64,000 bases of DNA from Vibrio neonatus (GTDB lineage: Bacteria > Pseudomonadota > Gammaproteobacteria > Enterobacterales > Vibrionaceae). The stretch lies in NCBI RefSeq assembly GCF_024346975.1, contig NZ_AP024885.1, positions 186,001 through 250,000 of the forward strand, written 5' to 3'. Position numbers and translations under genes: made by a program. Below the pieces are notes generated by a model. It did no database searches and was not told the origin of the DNA. It worked only from the letters and a program-made list of their open reading frames with translations. Of this stretch, positions 49,319-59,214 are shown one piece after another (the stretch's first letter is position 1; each line of letters begins with the position of its first letter).

Positions 49319-49672
49319 GCCCGTATAGCAGGCATTAACATTCCTGATCATAAGCATGCTGTGATTGCATTAACTGCAATCTTCGGCATCGGTAAGACTC
49401 GTTCTCAAGCTATTTTAGCTGAAGTGGGTATTGCTGAAAATGTTAAGATCAGTGAACTAACTGAAGATCAGATCAATCAACTGCGTGATGGTGTAGCTAA
49501 ATACACTGTAGAAGGTGATCTACGCCGTGAAGTATCGATGAACATCAAGCGTCTTATGGACCTTGGCTGTTACCGCGGTCTTCGTCATCGTCGCAGTCTA
49601 CCACTACGTGGACAGCGTACTAAAACCAACGCTCGCACCCGTAAGGGTCCGCGTAAGCCGATCAAGAAATAG
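49316..49672 (+). CDS. rpsM: 30S ribosomal protein S13
   Basis: 118 residues with GTG start; [20 protein letters not shown] and C-terminal [20 protein letters not shown]. It forms intersubunit bridges and contacts P-site tRNA. First gene of the alpha operon. Confidence 0.99.
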   Translation: MARIAGINIPDHKHAVIALTAIFGIGKTRSQAILAEVGIAENVKISELTEDQINQLRDGVAKYTVEGDLRREVSMNIKRLMDLGCYRGLRHRRSLPLRGQRTKTNARTRKGPRKPIKK

Positions 49673-49690
49673 TCGGAAGGGTAGAGTACA

Positions 49691-50080
49691 ATGGCAAAAC
49701 AACCAACTCGCGCACGTAAACGCGTTCGCAAGCAAGTAGCTGATGGCGTAGCGCACATTCATGCTTCTTTCAACAACACAATCGTGACCATCACTGACCG
49801 TCAAGGTAACGCACTAGCTTGGGCTACTGCAGGTGGTTCAGGTTTCCGTGGTTCTCGTAAGTCAACTCCGTTCGCAGCTCAGGTTGCAGCAGAGCGCGCT
49901 GGCGAAATGGCTAAAGAATATGGCCTAAAGAACTTGGAAGTTATGGTTAAGGGCCCTGGTCCAGGTCGTGAGTCAACTATCCGTGCATTAAACGCTGCTG
50001 GATACCGCATCACTAACATCGTTGATGCAACTCCGATCCCTCATAACGGTTGTCGTCCACCTAAGAAACGTCGCGTTTAA
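49691..50080 (+). CDS. rpsK: 30S ribosomal protein S11
   Basis: 129 residues; [19 protein letters not shown] and [19 protein letters not shown] are family signatures. It lies in the platform near the E site, 18 bases after rpsM. Confidence 0.99.
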   Translation: MAKQPTRARKRVRKQVADGVAHIHASFNNTIVTITDRQGNALAWATAGGSGFRGSRKSTPFAAQVAAERAGEMAKEYGLKNLEVMVKGPGPGRESTIRALNAAGYRITNIVDATPIPHNGCRPPKKRRV

Positions 50081-50111
50081 GTTTCGTTTCTAGGAATATT
50101 GGAGAAAGAAC

Positions 50112-50732
50112 ATGGCTAGATATTTGGGTCCTAAGCTGAAGCTTAGCCGTCGTGAAGGTACTGACTTATTCCTTAAGTCTGGTGTCCGCGCGATCGATAC
50201 CAAGTGTAAAATTGATAACGCACCAGGTGTACACGGCGCTCGTCGCGGTCGTCTATCTGAATATGGCGTTCAGCTTCGTGAGAAGCAAAAAGTTCGTCGT
50301 ATCTACGGCGTTTTAGAAAAACAATTCCGTAACTACTACAAAGAAGCTGCTCGCCTTAAAGGCAACACAGGTGAAAACCTACTTCAGCTTCTAGAAGGTC
50401 GTCTAGATAACGTAGTTTACCGTATGGGCTTTGGTGCAACTCGCGCAGAAGCACGTCAACTAGTTAGCCACAAAGCTATCCTAGTTAACGGTAAAGTTGT
50501 TAACGTTCCTTCATTCAAAGTAGCGGCAAATGACGTTGTTTCAATTCGTGAGAAAGCTAAAACGCAATCTCGCATTAAGGCTGCTCTAGAAGTTGCTGAA
50601 CAACGTGAAAAGTCAATTTGGATTGAAGTAGATGGCAGCAAAATGGAAGGCACATTCAAACGTTTACCAGAACGTTCTGATCTGTCTGCTGACATCAACG
50701 AACACCTGATCGTCGAACTTTACTCTAAGTAA
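50112..50732 (+). CDS. rpsD: 30S ribosomal protein S4
   Basis: 206 residues; [20 protein letters not shown] with an S4 RNA-binding domain ([20 protein letters not shown]). S4 is a primary 16S binder and the autogenous repressor of the alpha operon in E. coli. Confidence 0.99.
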   Translation: MARYLGPKLKLSRREGTDLFLKSGVRAIDTKCKIDNAPGVHGARRGRLSEYGVQLREKQKVRRIYGVLEKQFRNYYKEAARLKGNTGENLLQLLEGRLDNVVYRMGFGATRAEARQLVSHKAILVNGKVVNVPSFKVAANDVVSIREKAKTQSRIKAALEVAEQREKSIWIEVDGSKMEGTFKRLPERSDLSADINEHLIVELYSK

Positions 50733-50756
50733 GGTTTAAACTAAAGAGAGGACACA

Positions 50757-51749
50757 ATGCAGGGTTCTGTAACAGAATTTCTTAAGCCACGTCTTGTTGA
50801 TATCGAACAGATCAATACGACACACGCAAAAGTAACTCTTGAGCCATTAGAGCGTGGTTTTGGCCATACTCTTGGTAATGCACTTCGCCGTATTCTTTTA
50901 TCTTCTATGCCGGGTTGTGCCGTAACAGAAGTTGAGATTGAAGGTGTGCTACACGAATACAGCACTAAAGAAGGCGTTCAAGAAGACATTCTTGAAATCC
51001 TACTGAACCTTAAAGGTTTGGCTGTACGCGTAGCGGAAGGCAAAGATGACGTGTTTATTACACTGAACAAATCAGGCTCAGGCCCTGTGGTTGCAGGTGA
51101 CATCACCCACGATGGTGATGTAGAGATCGCTAACCCAGAGCACGTTATTTGTCATCTAACCGATGACAACGCTGATATCGCTATGCGTATCAAAGTTGAA
51201 CGTGGTCGTGGTTATGTTCCAGCTTCATCTCGCATCCATACTGAAGAAGATGAGCGCCCAATCGGTCGTCTACTTGTTGACGCAACTTACAGCCCAGTAG
51301 ACAAAATTGCCTACGCTGTAGAAGCGGCACGTGTAGAACAACGTACTGACTTGGATAAGCTTGTTATCGATATGGAAACGAATGGCACTCTTGAGCCAGA
51401 AGAGGCAATCCGTCGTGCAGCAACTATACTTGCTGAACAATTGGATGCTTTCGTAGATCTTCGCGATGTACGTGTTCAAGAACCAATCGAAGAGAAGCCG
51501 GAGTTCGATCCTATCCTACTTCGTCCTGTAGACGATCTTGAGCTAACAGTTCGCTCTGCAAACTGTCTAAAAGCAGAAGCGATTCACTACATCGGTGATC
51601 TTGTTCAGCGTACTGAAGTAGAGCTTCTTAAAACCCCTAACCTTGGTAAGAAATCACTTACTGAGATTAAGGACGTGCTTGCTTCTCGCGGCTTGTCTCT
51701 AGGCATGCGCCTAGAAAACTGGCCACCAGCGTCAATCGCTGAAGATTAA
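50757..51749 (+). CDS. rpoA: RNA polymerase subunit alpha
   Basis: 330 residues. The N-terminal dimerisation domain contains [20 protein letters not shown]; a linker rich in Glu follows; the C-terminal domain (about 250-325, with [18 protein letters not shown] and [20 protein letters not shown]) binds UP elements and activators such as CRP. Embedded between rpsD and rplQ, as in nearly all gammaproteobacteria. Confidence 0.99.
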   Translation: MQGSVTEFLKPRLVDIEQINTTHAKVTLEPLERGFGHTLGNALRRILLSSMPGCAVTEVEIEGVLHEYSTKEGVQEDILEILLNLKGLAVRVAEGKDDVFITLNKSGSGPVVAGDITHDGDVEIANPEHVICHLTDDNADIAMRIKVERGRGYVPASSRIHTEEDERPIGRLLVDATYSPVDKIAYAVEAARVEQRTDLDKLVIDMETNGTLEPEEAIRRAATILAEQLDAFVDLRDVRVQEPIEEKPEFDPILLRPVDDLELTVRSANCLKAEAIHYIGDLVQRTEVELLKTPNLGKKSLTEIKDVLASRGLSLGMRLENWPPASIAED

Positions 51750-51775
51750 CCGATATTAGTTAGAAGGATTAGGTC

Positions 51776-52156
51776 ATGCGCCATCGTAAGAGTGGTCGTC
51801 AACTCAACCGCAACAGCTCACATCGCAAAGCGATGTTCAGCAATATGGCTAGCTCTCTTGTACGTCATGAAGTTATCAAGACTACATTGCCAAAAGCAAA
51901 AGAGCTACGTCGCGTAGTTGAGCCTTTGATTACATTAGCTAAGACTGACAGTGTTGCTAACCGTCGTCTTGCATTTGCTCGCACTCGTGATAACGAAGTT
52001 GTGGCAAAACTATTTAACGAACTAGGTCCACGTTTTGCTGCCCGTCAAGGCGGTTACACTCGTATCCTAAAAGCTGGTTTCCGTACTGGCGATAAAGCAC
52101 CAATGGCATTCATTGAGCTTGTAGATCGTCCAGTTGCTGAAGAAGCTGCTGAGTAA
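51776..52156 (+). CDS. rplQ: 50S ribosomal protein L17
   Basis: 126 residues from [20 protein letters not shown]; the last gene of the alpha operon, followed by a strong terminator. Confidence 0.99.
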   Translation: MRHRKSGRQLNRNSSHRKAMFSNMASSLVRHEVIKTTLPKAKELRRVVEPLITLAKTDSVANRRLAFARTRDNEVVAKLFNELGPRFAARQGGYTRILKAGFRTGDKAPMAFIELVDRPVAEEAAE

Positions 52157-52173
52157 TAGTTCAGTTAGAACTA

Positions 52174-52203
52174 AAAAGCCGAGCATTTATGCTCGGCTTT
52201 TTT
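52174..52203. terminator. Terminator of the alpha operon, bidirectional
   Basis: AAAAGCCGAGCA (52174-52185) pairs perfectly with TGCTCGGCTTTT (52190-52201) over TTTA; A and T runs on both sides also serve the convergent DUF2780 gene. Confidence 0.94.
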
Positions 52204-52255
52204 GTATCTGCTATTTAGCGATTCGATAAATTTTACCTTCACGCTGCTTTATCAA

Positions 52256-52747
52256 CTATCCCCATAAACTCGATAACGAACCTAATAAGCCACTACTGGC
52301 ACCTTCAGAAGTCAGATATTGCAAAATAACCGGTGCAAACTGAGACACTAACGAAGGATCAAGTCCTAAACTTTCAAAAGTGCTTTTTACCGAGTCCATA
52401 TTAGTGATCATTGAGGTCAACCCAGTAGATCCTGTAAAGCTACTTAGCCCCGGAATAAGTGAGCTTAATTCACTGGCATTATCATCAGATAGCTGAGTTT
52501 GAGCCAAGGATAATAGTGCGCCTGCACCACCTGCCGCTTGTGTCGGTGTGACATCCAGTTGGCTACTTAGTAGATCGGTGAGTGGTGTACTTTGCGCTGA
52601 GTTTAGCTGCTGAGAAATTTGTCCAGTAAGTGCAGACATGTCAGTTGTCTTATCTTCATCGTCATCTGAGCCAAAGCCAAAGTATGCATAACTTGGCGTA
52701 CTTAGCACCAAAGCGCCGATTAAGGTTGATACAGCTATTCCCTTCAT
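52256..52747 (-). CDS. Exported DUF2780 family protein
   Basis: A 163-residue protein with a signal peptide (MKGIAVSTLIGALVLSTPSYA, cleavage expected after the last Ala). The mature part is acidic at first (GSDDDEDK) and then rich in Ser, Leu and Gly with helical repeats such as LGLDPSLVSQFAPVILQYL. This matches DUF2780 / VcgC-VcgE-type proteins of vibrios, whose function is not established. The frame starts with a TTG two codons earlier, but the ATG at 52747 is well spaced from GAGGGA. Confidence 0.8.
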   Translation of the reverse strand: MKGIAVSTLIGALVLSTPSYAYFGFGSDDDEDKTTDMSALTGQISQQLNSAQSTPLTDLLSSQLDVTPTQAAGGAGALLSLAQTQLSDDNASELSSLIPGLSSFTGSTGLTSMITNMDSVKSTFESLGLDPSLVSQFAPVILQYLTSEGASSGLLGSLSSLWG

Positions 52748-52837
52748 TTCCAATCCCTCTTAATTTAAAGTTCTTCATACTGATATGAATTGCTTTAAGT
52801 CTAGGAAAGGATTGATAGCTTTGCTTGGAACTGGCAA

Positions 52838-52861
52838 TAAAAAACGGCGCCTAAGCGCCGT
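52838..52861 (-). terminator. Terminator after the metY-like gene
   Basis: On the minus strand ACGGCGC and GCGCCGT pair around a 4-nt loop and are followed by TTTTTTATT. It ends about 30 bases past the stop codon. Confidence 0.85.
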
Positions 52862-52890
52862 CATATTATTAATTGAAAACCAATTCGCAG

Positions 52891-54159
52891 TTATTGATTT
52901 AATGCTTGCTCAAGATCGGCAATGATATCATCTATGTGCTCAATGCCTACCGACAAGCGAATCATCTCAGGCGCTACACCTGCATTCTTCTGCTCTTGCT
53001 CAGTTAATTGGCGGTGAGTGGTGGAAGCCGGATGACAGGCTAATGACTTAGCATCACCAATGTTTACTAAGCGTTTGAATATTTGCAGCGCATCATAAAA
53101 CTTCACCCCAGCTTCGTAGCCGTCTTTTAAGCCAAACGAAAGGATGCTAGATGGCTTACCTTGCATATATTTTTGGGCAAGGTCGTAGAAAGGCGAGTCA
53201 GGTAGGCCTGCATAGCTCACCCAACTTACTTTTGGATGGTTTTGTAAGTAGGTAGCCACCTTAATCGCATTCTCACAGTGACGCTCCATACGCAGTGATA
53301 AGGTTTCTAGACCTTGCATCAACATAAAGGCATTCATCGGTGATAGTGCAGAACCGGTATTACGCAAAGGTACAGTGCGTGCGCGGCCAATGAATGCAGC
53401 TTCACCAAAGGCTTCGGCATACACTACGCCGTGGTAAGAAGGCTCTGGCTGATTTAATACCGCGAAGCGTTCTTTGTGCTCTGCCCAAGGGAATTTACCT
53501 GAGTCGATGATCATGCCACCTAAAGTTGTGCCATGTCCGCCTACATACTTAGTCAGTGAGTGCACTACGATATCAGCGCCATATTGGATTGGCTTACAGA
53601 CCGCGGGTGTGGCAACGGTATTATCCACAATAACAGGTACACCTTTGGCGTGTGCGGCAGTGGCGATGCCTTCGATGTCCACAATATTACCAGCAGGGTT
53701 ACCGATAGATTCGCAGTATACCGCTTTAGTTTTGTCATCAATTAATGCTGCTAGTGTCTCAGGCTTATCGTCAGCGGCAAATTTTACTTGAATACCTAGG
53801 CTTGGGAACATGTGAGCAAACAGGGTGTAAGTGCCGCCATATAGCTGAGGCGTCGAAACAATGTTGTCACCCGCTTGCGCTAGGGTTAGCACCGCATAGT
53901 GGATTGCAGAACTGCCCGCACTTACCGCTAGACCTGCAATACCGCCTTCAAGAGCTGCCATACGCTTTTCTAATACATCATTGGTTGGGTTCATGATACG
54001 AGTGTAGATATTACCAGGAACGGCTAAATCAAATAAATCAGCGCCATGTTGAGCATCGTCAAATTCATAGGCGACAGTTTGATAGATTGGAGTGGCACAT
54101 GATTTAGTGGTTGGGTCCGTTTCATAGCCATGATGTATTGCAAGAGTTTCGTCTTTCAT
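52891..54159 (-). CDS. O-acetylhomoserine sulfhydrylase (aminocarboxypropyltransferase)
   Basis: A 422-residue PLP enzyme of the Cys/Met metabolism family. The PLP lysine is in HSLTKYVGGHGTTLGGMI; YTRIMNPTNDVLEKRMAALEGG is the conserved N-terminal block. The length and the pattern GRARTVPLRNTGSALSPMNAF favour the MetY type, which makes homocysteine directly from O-acetylhomoserine and sulfide, over MetB or MetC. A cystathionine gamma-synthase-like or cysteine-related activity cannot be excluded. It stands alone between DUF2780 and fklB. Confidence 0.88.
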   Translation of the reverse strand: MKDETLAIHHGYETDPTTKSCATPIYQTVAYEFDDAQHGADLFDLAVPGNIYTRIMNPTNDVLEKRMAALEGGIAGLAVSAGSSAIHYAVLTLAQAGDNIVSTPQLYGGTYTLFAHMFPSLGIQVKFAADDKPETLAALIDDKTKAVYCESIGNPAGNIVDIEGIATAAHAKGVPVIVDNTVATPAVCKPIQYGADIVVHSLTKYVGGHGTTLGGMIIDSGKFPWAEHKERFAVLNQPEPSYHGVVYAEAFGEAAFIGRARTVPLRNTGSALSPMNAFMLMQGLETLSLRMERHCENAIKVATYLQNHPKVSWVSYAGLPDSPFYDLAQKYMQGKPSSILSFGLKDGYEAGVKFYDALQIFKRLVNIGDAKSLACHPASTTHRQLTEQEQKNAGVAPEMIRLSVGIEHIDDIIADLEQALNQ

Positions 54160-54260
54160 TGGTTCTTCCTGTCCTTGTGAGCGAAATTAGAATTAAGATG
54201 CCATGTTTTACTATGGGTTCGCAAGGGCAGAGATAACAAGTTTTCCAGATAATACAGATA

Positions 54261-54293
54261 TAAAAAAAGGCTTTCTCCGAAGAAAAAGCCTTT
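54261..54293 (-). terminator. Terminator after fklB
   Basis: Minus-strand arms of 12 bases (54282-54293 with 54266-54277) form a stem with one G-U pair closed by a C(UUCG)G tetraloop, followed by seven T. This is a very stable terminator, 24 bases after the fklB stop codon. Confidence 0.92.
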
Positions 54294-54316
54294 ATAAAAC
54301 AATAGCTATGCGAGAA

Positions 54317-54937
54317 TTACAGGATATCCAGTAGTTCTACTTCAAATACTAGAGCTGCGAACGGAGGGATTGCCGCGCCAGCGCCACGCTCACCGTATGC
54401 AAGATCTTGTGGGATGTATAGTTTCCACTTAGAACCAACAGGCATTAGTTGCAGTGCTTCAACCCAACCTTTGATAACGCCAGTTACAGGGAACTCAGCT
54501 GGTTGACCGCGAGATACAGAGCTGTCAAATACAGTTCCGTCAGTTAGCTCACCGTGGTAGTGAACACGTACTTGTGCTTCAGATGTTGGAACTTCACCAG
54601 TACCTTCAGTTAGTACTTCGTATTGAAGACCAGACTCAAGAACAGTCACTTCTGAACGAAGAGCGTTGTCCGCTAGGAATGCTTCGCCATCAGCAGCAGC
54701 AACTTTAGCTTGTTCAGCACGTGCAGCTTCTACGCGAGTGTGAAGTTCTTGAAGAGCGTTGTTGATTTCATCAACTTCGATTGCTGGCATGCCGCCAGTC
54801 AATGCTGTTGCGATACCTGCCGCGATTGCGTCAACGTTTAGGCCTTCAAGACCACTGCCAGCCAGTTGCTGACCCATTTGTAGACCGATACCGTAGCTAG
54901 CTTTTTGCTCTACAGTTTCTAATTGAACTTCAGACAT
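54317..54937 (-). CDS. fklB: FklB, FKBP-type 22-kDa peptidyl-prolyl isomerase
   Basis: A 206-residue protein without a signal peptide, so cytosolic. An N-terminal helical domain with [13 protein letters not shown] is followed by the FKBP domain: [37 protein letters not shown] and [13 protein letters not shown]. It is a paralogue of fkpA in the same window. The ATG at 54937 (MSEVQLET) has GAGAGACAACT upstream; the frame is open 13 codons more. Confidence 0.94.
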   Translation of the reverse strand: MSEVQLETVEQKASYGIGLQMGQQLAGSGLEGLNVDAIAAGIATALTGGMPAIEVDEINNALQELHTRVEAARAEQAKVAAADGEAFLADNALRSEVTVLESGLQYEVLTEGTGEVPTSEAQVRVHYHGELTDGTVFDSSVSRGQPAEFPVTGVIKGWVEALQLMPVGSKWKLYIPQDLAYGERGAGAAIPPFAALVFEVELLDIL

Positions 54938-55224
54938 AGTTGTCTCTCTCAGTTTTTGATATAAAGGCGCAAGCATACCAGTTCTGATTGAAGTTGAAAA
55001 TTGTTGCTAAGGTTTGATATTCGATAGCGGTCAAATAATGTATAAAAATTAAACCTAGAGCTAGATTTTTAATTCAAATCGCTTAATTACACCTTCTAGT
55101 TGCTCAAATTAGTGCTCATTTACAGTTAATTGCGTTTAATTATCTTTCACTGAGACCGAGGGTGTGTTCATTACACTGTTTTTTTTATATCCTGATAGAA
55201 ATGGATAAGTCGGAGTGATATAGG

Positions 55225-55809
55225 ATGAATCGACGTACCCGCTCTAAGACACATACAGAAATGTTGACAGAAAAGTGGAACCAAATAGAGTGGATGGCGC
55301 TACCTTCAAAGATAAAACAAGGGGTTATGGCATTCCCTAAGTGGCATCGACGTGCGCTAATGATACTGATACCTGTCACTTTAATACTCATTATTATGCC
55401 AGAGCCTAAAGTGTCGGTTGATAAAGACGTCAGCACGCCAACCAATCAAAGGGTTTCTGTGCCTATCAATACTCGTGGTTTAAGTGAGCAAGGTAGCAAC
55501 ACTGTGATTGCTACTGGGTCTGAAACTAGCAGCCAAGATTCAACAGCTGAGCAGTGGATTGAGTACAAAGTAAAGTCTGGGGATACGTTAGCGAATGTGT
55601 TTCGCAAAAATAATCTCTCCATGACCGACTTAAACGCTCTAGCTAAAATTGAAGGCATTGATAAACCACTGAGCCAAATCAAGCAAGGTCAGCTCGTTCG
55701 TTTCAAACGCGATGTGAATGGCCGTTTAGATATTTTGCAGTTAGAGAGCAGCAACGACTCAGTAATGTTTTTCCGCCTTTCTAATGGTGGATTTGGTCGT
55801 AGCAAGTAA
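55225..55809 (+). CDS. OapA/YtfB-like protein with LysM-like domain
   Basis: A 194-residue membrane protein. A cytoplasmic N-terminus ends in FPKWHRRALMILIPVTLILIIMP, the OapA N-terminal motif with one transmembrane helix. A Ser/Thr-rich periplasmic linker follows, then an OapA/LysM-like domain (residues about 110-165, YKVKSGDTLANVFRKNNL). E. coli YtfB has the same layout, binds glycan strands and is linked to cell division. It is divergent from fklB, as ytfB is from fklB in E. coli. Confidence 0.85.
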   Translation: MNRRTRSKTHTEMLTEKWNQIEWMALPSKIKQGVMAFPKWHRRALMILIPVTLILIIMPEPKVSVDKDVSTPTNQRVSVPINTRGLSEQGSNTVIATGSETSSQDSTAEQWIEYKVKSGDTLANVFRKNNLSMTDLNALAKIEGIDKPLSQIKQGQLVRFKRDVNGRLDILQLESSNDSVMFFRLSNGGFGRSK

Positions 55810-55812
55810 CAG

Positions 55813-56268
55813 TTATACCGCCTTTCGGCGCATGTCGATATGCGGAATACCGTCTTCGAGATAAGGTTTTGAGAATGCCTCAAAACCATGTCTTTGGTAA
55901 AACGCTTGCAAATGCGCTTGTGCACCAATTTCAATGGCCTGATCTGGCCATAGCCTCTGACACTCAGCCACCGCTCTCTCCATCAACTGATGACCTAGAT
56001 TAAGTTTTCGCGCCGCCGCGCTGACCACTACACGCCCAATGCTTACCGCAGGATATGAAATCCCAGCCGGAATTAAGCGGGCTACTGCAACTACTTCATG
56101 GTCTTGTAAAGCGATTAAATGCTTAACCCCTTGCGCATGATCTTTATTATCCAACTCAGGATAAGCACAATCTTGTTCGACAACGAAGACGTCCACTCGC
56201 AGTTTAATAATTTGATAAAGAAGGTGATTGTCGATTTCATCGAATGCGAGTAGTTGCCAATCGAGCAT
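55813..56268 (-). CDS. elaA: ElaA-like GNAT acetyltransferase
   Basis: A 151-residue protein of the ElaA group. LRVDVFVVEQDCAYPELDNKD at the N-terminus is its diagnostic block; the acetyl-CoA motif is represented by VVVSAAARKLNLGHQLMERA, and AHLQAFYQRHGFEAF is the C-terminal block. The substrate is unknown. It is convergent with the LysM-type gene, three bases apart. Confidence 0.87.
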   Translation of the reverse strand: MLDWQLLAFDEIDNHLLYQIIKLRVDVFVVEQDCAYPELDNKDHAQGVKHLIALQDHEVVAVARLIPAGISYPAVSIGRVVVSAAARKLNLGHQLMERAVAECQRLWPDQAIEIGAQAHLQAFYQRHGFEAFSKPYLEDGIPHIDMRRKAV

Positions 56269-56507
56269 GAGCGGGAGTACCAGTTAACGATTAATAAAGA
56301 AGAATAGGTTAGCACAACTAAACTTTGCTGTACTGACCCTTGTACATCAGTCGCTAGGATCTGAAGTGGAACCACTAATAACCCTTAATTTGCAAAGGGT
56401 ATTGTGCGTTTTTAAGTCGATTAAGGAATAACAGATACAAATATAGAATTTCCAGTTATAAACTGTACACGGCATAATCATTTCACTCTTATAGCAAGGA
56501 TGTGATT

Positions 56508-57362
56508 ATGCTCGACACTGTTGTTCCTATTAGCCCTCGCACTGCGATTGATTCAAAGCTGCCTTATACCGCACTACAACCCGGACAAGTGGCACTTGTT
56601 GGCGCAGGACCGGGTGATCCTGAGCTTTTGACCATCAAAGCATTGAACATGCTAAGACAAGCAGAAGTGATTCTGTATGACTACCTAGTGTCGGATGAGA
56701 TTTTATCTTTGGTGTCAGCCGATGCGATTTTGGTTTGTGTGGGCAAACGAGCAGGAGCGCACAGCGTCCCTCAGCATAAAACCAATCAGCTGTTAGTTGA
56801 TTTTGCTAAGCAAGGTTATCGAGTAGTAAGAATTAAAGGTGGCGATCCCTTCATATTTGGTCGTGGCGCAGAAGAACTGGAAGTACTGGTGGATAATGGA
56901 GTTAGCTTTCAAGTTATCCCAGGTATTACCGCAGCATCTGGTGCGACGGCGTATGCTGGAATACCGCTGACACATCGAGATTATGCTCAGACGGCAATGT
57001 TTGTGACGGGGCATTTAAAAGATGAAGACTCGACAGTGGATTGGTCGACCTTAGCACGTAAAAATCAAACTCTGGTTATTTATATGGGCTTAATGAAGTC
57101 GAGCATTATCGAGCAGCAACTCACCCAGTATGGACGCGCGGCTGACACACCGATAGCGATTATTGAGCGCGGAACTCAAGCGGCGCAAAAGGTCATTTAT
57201 GGCAATCTATCGCAATTGAGTGAGCTATCTAAACACGCAGCATCTCCGGCCTTAATCGTAGTAGGAGAAGTGGTTGCTTTAGGTAAAAAATTGGCGTGGT
57301 TTGATACCGATGGCGTGCAAACAGAGCATGCTCACGCGAACGCTCAAGTAAAAGTAAAGTAA
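56508..57362 (+). CDS. cobA: Uroporphyrinogen-III C-methyltransferase (SUMT)
   Basis: A 284-residue enzyme that methylates uroporphyrinogen III at C-2 and C-7 to precorrin-2, the branch to siroheme and B12. GAGPGDPELLTIKALNMLRQ, IKGGDPFIFGRGAEE and the VTGH segment are SUMT signatures. It is the stand-alone CobA form without the oxidase-chelatase domain of CysG. A GTG lies two codons upstream, but AAGGA is correctly spaced from the ATG at 56508. It is a single gene, with a terminator shared with the zrg-type operon. Confidence 0.94.
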   Translation: MLDTVVPISPRTAIDSKLPYTALQPGQVALVGAGPGDPELLTIKALNMLRQAEVILYDYLVSDEILSLVSADAILVCVGKRAGAHSVPQHKTNQLLVDFAKQGYRVVRIKGGDPFIFGRGAEELEVLVDNGVSFQVIPGITAASGATAYAGIPLTHRDYAQTAMFVTGHLKDEDSTVDWSTLARKNQTLVIYMGLMKSSIIEQQLTQYGRAADTPIAIIERGTQAAQKVIYGNLSQLSELSKHAASPALIVVGEVVALGKKLAWFDTDGVQTEHAHANAQVKVK

Positions 57363-57375
57363 ACTAAACAAAAAA

Positions 57376-57404
57376 AGCCATACATAGATCCTCTATGTAT
57401 GGCT
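57376..57404. terminator. Terminator between cobA and the zinc operon
   Basis: AGCCATACATAGA (57376-57388) pairs perfectly with TCTATGTATGGCT (57392-57404) over a 3-base loop. On the minus strand it is followed by seven T, so it mainly terminates the zinc operon; the plus strand tail (CGTCTTTCATTTT) is weaker. Confidence 0.85.
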
Positions 57405-57452
57405 CGTCTTTCATTTTAGTCTTTCCGTTTATAGCGCTGTTACATTGATAAC

Positions 57453-57944
57453 TTAGTCATCATACGGTTCTAGCGATGTCCCGTTTAGCAGGTAGCCAGT
57501 TTCGGCCAGTTCATGCTCAACGGTTTGCGCTTTTAGCTCACCAACCACATACACTACATCCCACAATTCTTGTACTGGCGCACCACTTGGGAACTTCACA
57601 TAGATGATTTGGTTTGGTGGCGGTGGCGGAACGTGAATACAAGCACCAAAGTAAGGAACTAAAAGAAACTCAGTCACGTTATTAGCGTCGCCTTCCAGTG
57701 GAATAACAAAGCCCGGGATTTTTACTTGGCTGCCATCAAGTTCGGTACGAACAGAACCAATTTTAGCTTGCGGTGCTGCGCCACCATCATGTGATGAAGG
57801 CATCGGCATTTGTTGTTGATCAAATTGGGCGCGTTCACTTTCAGGAATCAGATCAATCCAATTCAGCTCCAGTGGTTCAGCGTGGGCTAACAGTGATGAC
57901 AGGGTTAGTGCCAACATAAAAAAACATTGTGTAAGCTTTTTCAT
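57453..57944 (-). CDS. DUF3299 family exported protein
   Basis: A 163-residue protein with a signal peptide (ending LAHAEP) and the DUF3299 signature GACIHVPPPPPNQIIYV. IPGFVIPLEGD lies before it. Function is not established. It is the last gene of a minus-strand operon after an FtsX-like permease, an ABC ATPase and a ZrgA-type protein; it belongs to the same conserved zinc-related locus in vibrios as I recall it. Confidence 0.85.
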   Translation of the reverse strand: MKKLTQCFFMLALTLSSLLAHAEPLELNWIDLIPESERAQFDQQQMPMPSSHDGGAAPQAKIGSVRTELDGSQVKIPGFVIPLEGDANNVTEFLLVPYFGACIHVPPPPPNQIIYVKFPSGAPVQELWDVVYVVGELKAQTVEHELAETGYLLNGTSLEPYDD

Positions 57945-57954
57945 TGATAGTCTC

Positions 57955-59214
57955 TTAAATTCGAATAGTCATGCCATCAGCGAGTGACTGGCGATATGCT
58001 CTAAAGGCTGGAATGAAGCCGATGATAACACCAGCTCCAAGAACTAACCCAATTAAGGTCCATTCATGTGCGGTTAGCATGCTTAATTCAATACTAATGC
58101 CATAGAGTTTTAGGATGATGGGTTTCAGTATAAATAACATAGCGTAAAGCCCCGCAACACCCGTCACAATACCGGCTAGAGTTAGAGCGGTCGCTTCACT
58201 AATGAGTAAGGCAAAAATGTGTCTAGGGCGTGCACCCATAGCGCGTAATATGGCCATTTCTCGGCGGCGCTCTTGCAGACTGGTCAGTAGGCTACTGAGC
58301 ATGCCAAGCAAACCTGAAATCACGACAAATCCAGACACAACCAACAAGGCTTGTTCGGCAATGGACATCATTCCCCACAATTCATGTAGTGCGATACCCG
58401 GAAGAATGGCGCTTAACGGTTCTTTGTTGTAGGTGTTGATTTGTCGTTGCAGAGCAAAAGTCTGAATTTTTGATTTAAGCCCCAGCATAAATGCAGTGAT
58501 CTGCTTAGGTTGGAAATCCATTTTTTTCAGAGCATCAGCGCCTGGGTTACCACCTAAATTGGCCCCAGATTCCCACCCCACGTGAATAGCTTCGATGGCT
58601 TTTAGGGAAACGTGCACCGTTTTATCTACCGGTGTACCTGTTGGGGCTAAGATCCCCACCACTTTAAATGGAAGGTGATCGTGGCGGGCAAATCCTACGT
58701 CGGAAATGCCGTGCGCAATAATGATCTCTGTACCAATTTTATAACCCAGAGTTTCAGCAACTTCTGAGCCGATTACGGTTTCAAATAATCCGGAAAATGG
58801 CTTACCTGCACTCAATTTTATGTGCTGTTTTTTGCCGTATTTAAAATGGTCAAAATAGGCTTGGGTGGTGCCCATCACCCGAAAACCTTTGTGCGAGTCA
58901 CCAAGAGAAATAGGGATGGCCCAATCCACAACCGGACTATTGCTAAATTCTTCAAAGCTTTTCCAGTCAATATTATTGGTGGCGTTACCAATACGAAAAA
59001 CAGAATAAAGAAGTAGGTTTACTTGGCCAGAACGAGCGCCAACAATTAAATCTGTACCAGAAATGGTGTTGGCAAAGCTGTTTTTAGCCTCGGTACGAAT
59101 GCGCTCAACACCCAGTAATAAAATGACGGAAATAGCGACCGTTAAAATAGTGAGAAAAGCGGTTGTTTTTCGGTTAGAAAGGCTTTTCCAAGCTAAATGT
59201 GCAGTGGTGTTCAT
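57955..59214 (-). CDS. ABC transporter permease, FtsX/MacB-LolC type
   Basis: A 419-residue protein. One N-terminal membrane helix (SLSNRKTTAFLTILTVAISVILLLGV), a large periplasmic domain (about 45-270) and three C-terminal helices define the type VII (mechanotransmission) family. A cytoplasmic RRREMAILRAMGARPRHIF segment is the coupling helix. Such permeases normally move no substrate across the inner membrane but work on periplasmic partners. It overlaps the ATPase gene by four bases. Confidence 0.9.
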   Translation of the reverse strand: MNTTAHLAWKSLSNRKTTAFLTILTVAISVILLLGVERIRTEAKNSFANTISGTDLIVGARSGQVNLLLYSVFRIGNATNNIDWKSFEEFSNSPVVDWAIPISLGDSHKGFRVMGTTQAYFDHFKYGKKQHIKLSAGKPFSGLFETVIGSEVAETLGYKIGTEIIIAHGISDVGFARHDHLPFKVVGILAPTGTPVDKTVHVSLKAIEAIHVGWESGANLGGNPGADALKKMDFQPKQITAFMLGLKSKIQTFALQRQINTYNKEPLSAILPGIALHELWGMMSIAEQALLVVSGFVVISGLLGMLSSLLTSLQERRREMAILRAMGARPRHIFALLISEATALTLAGIVTGVAGLYAMLFILKPIILKLYGISIELSMLTAHEWTLIGLVLGAGVIIGFIPAFRAYRQSLADGMTIRI

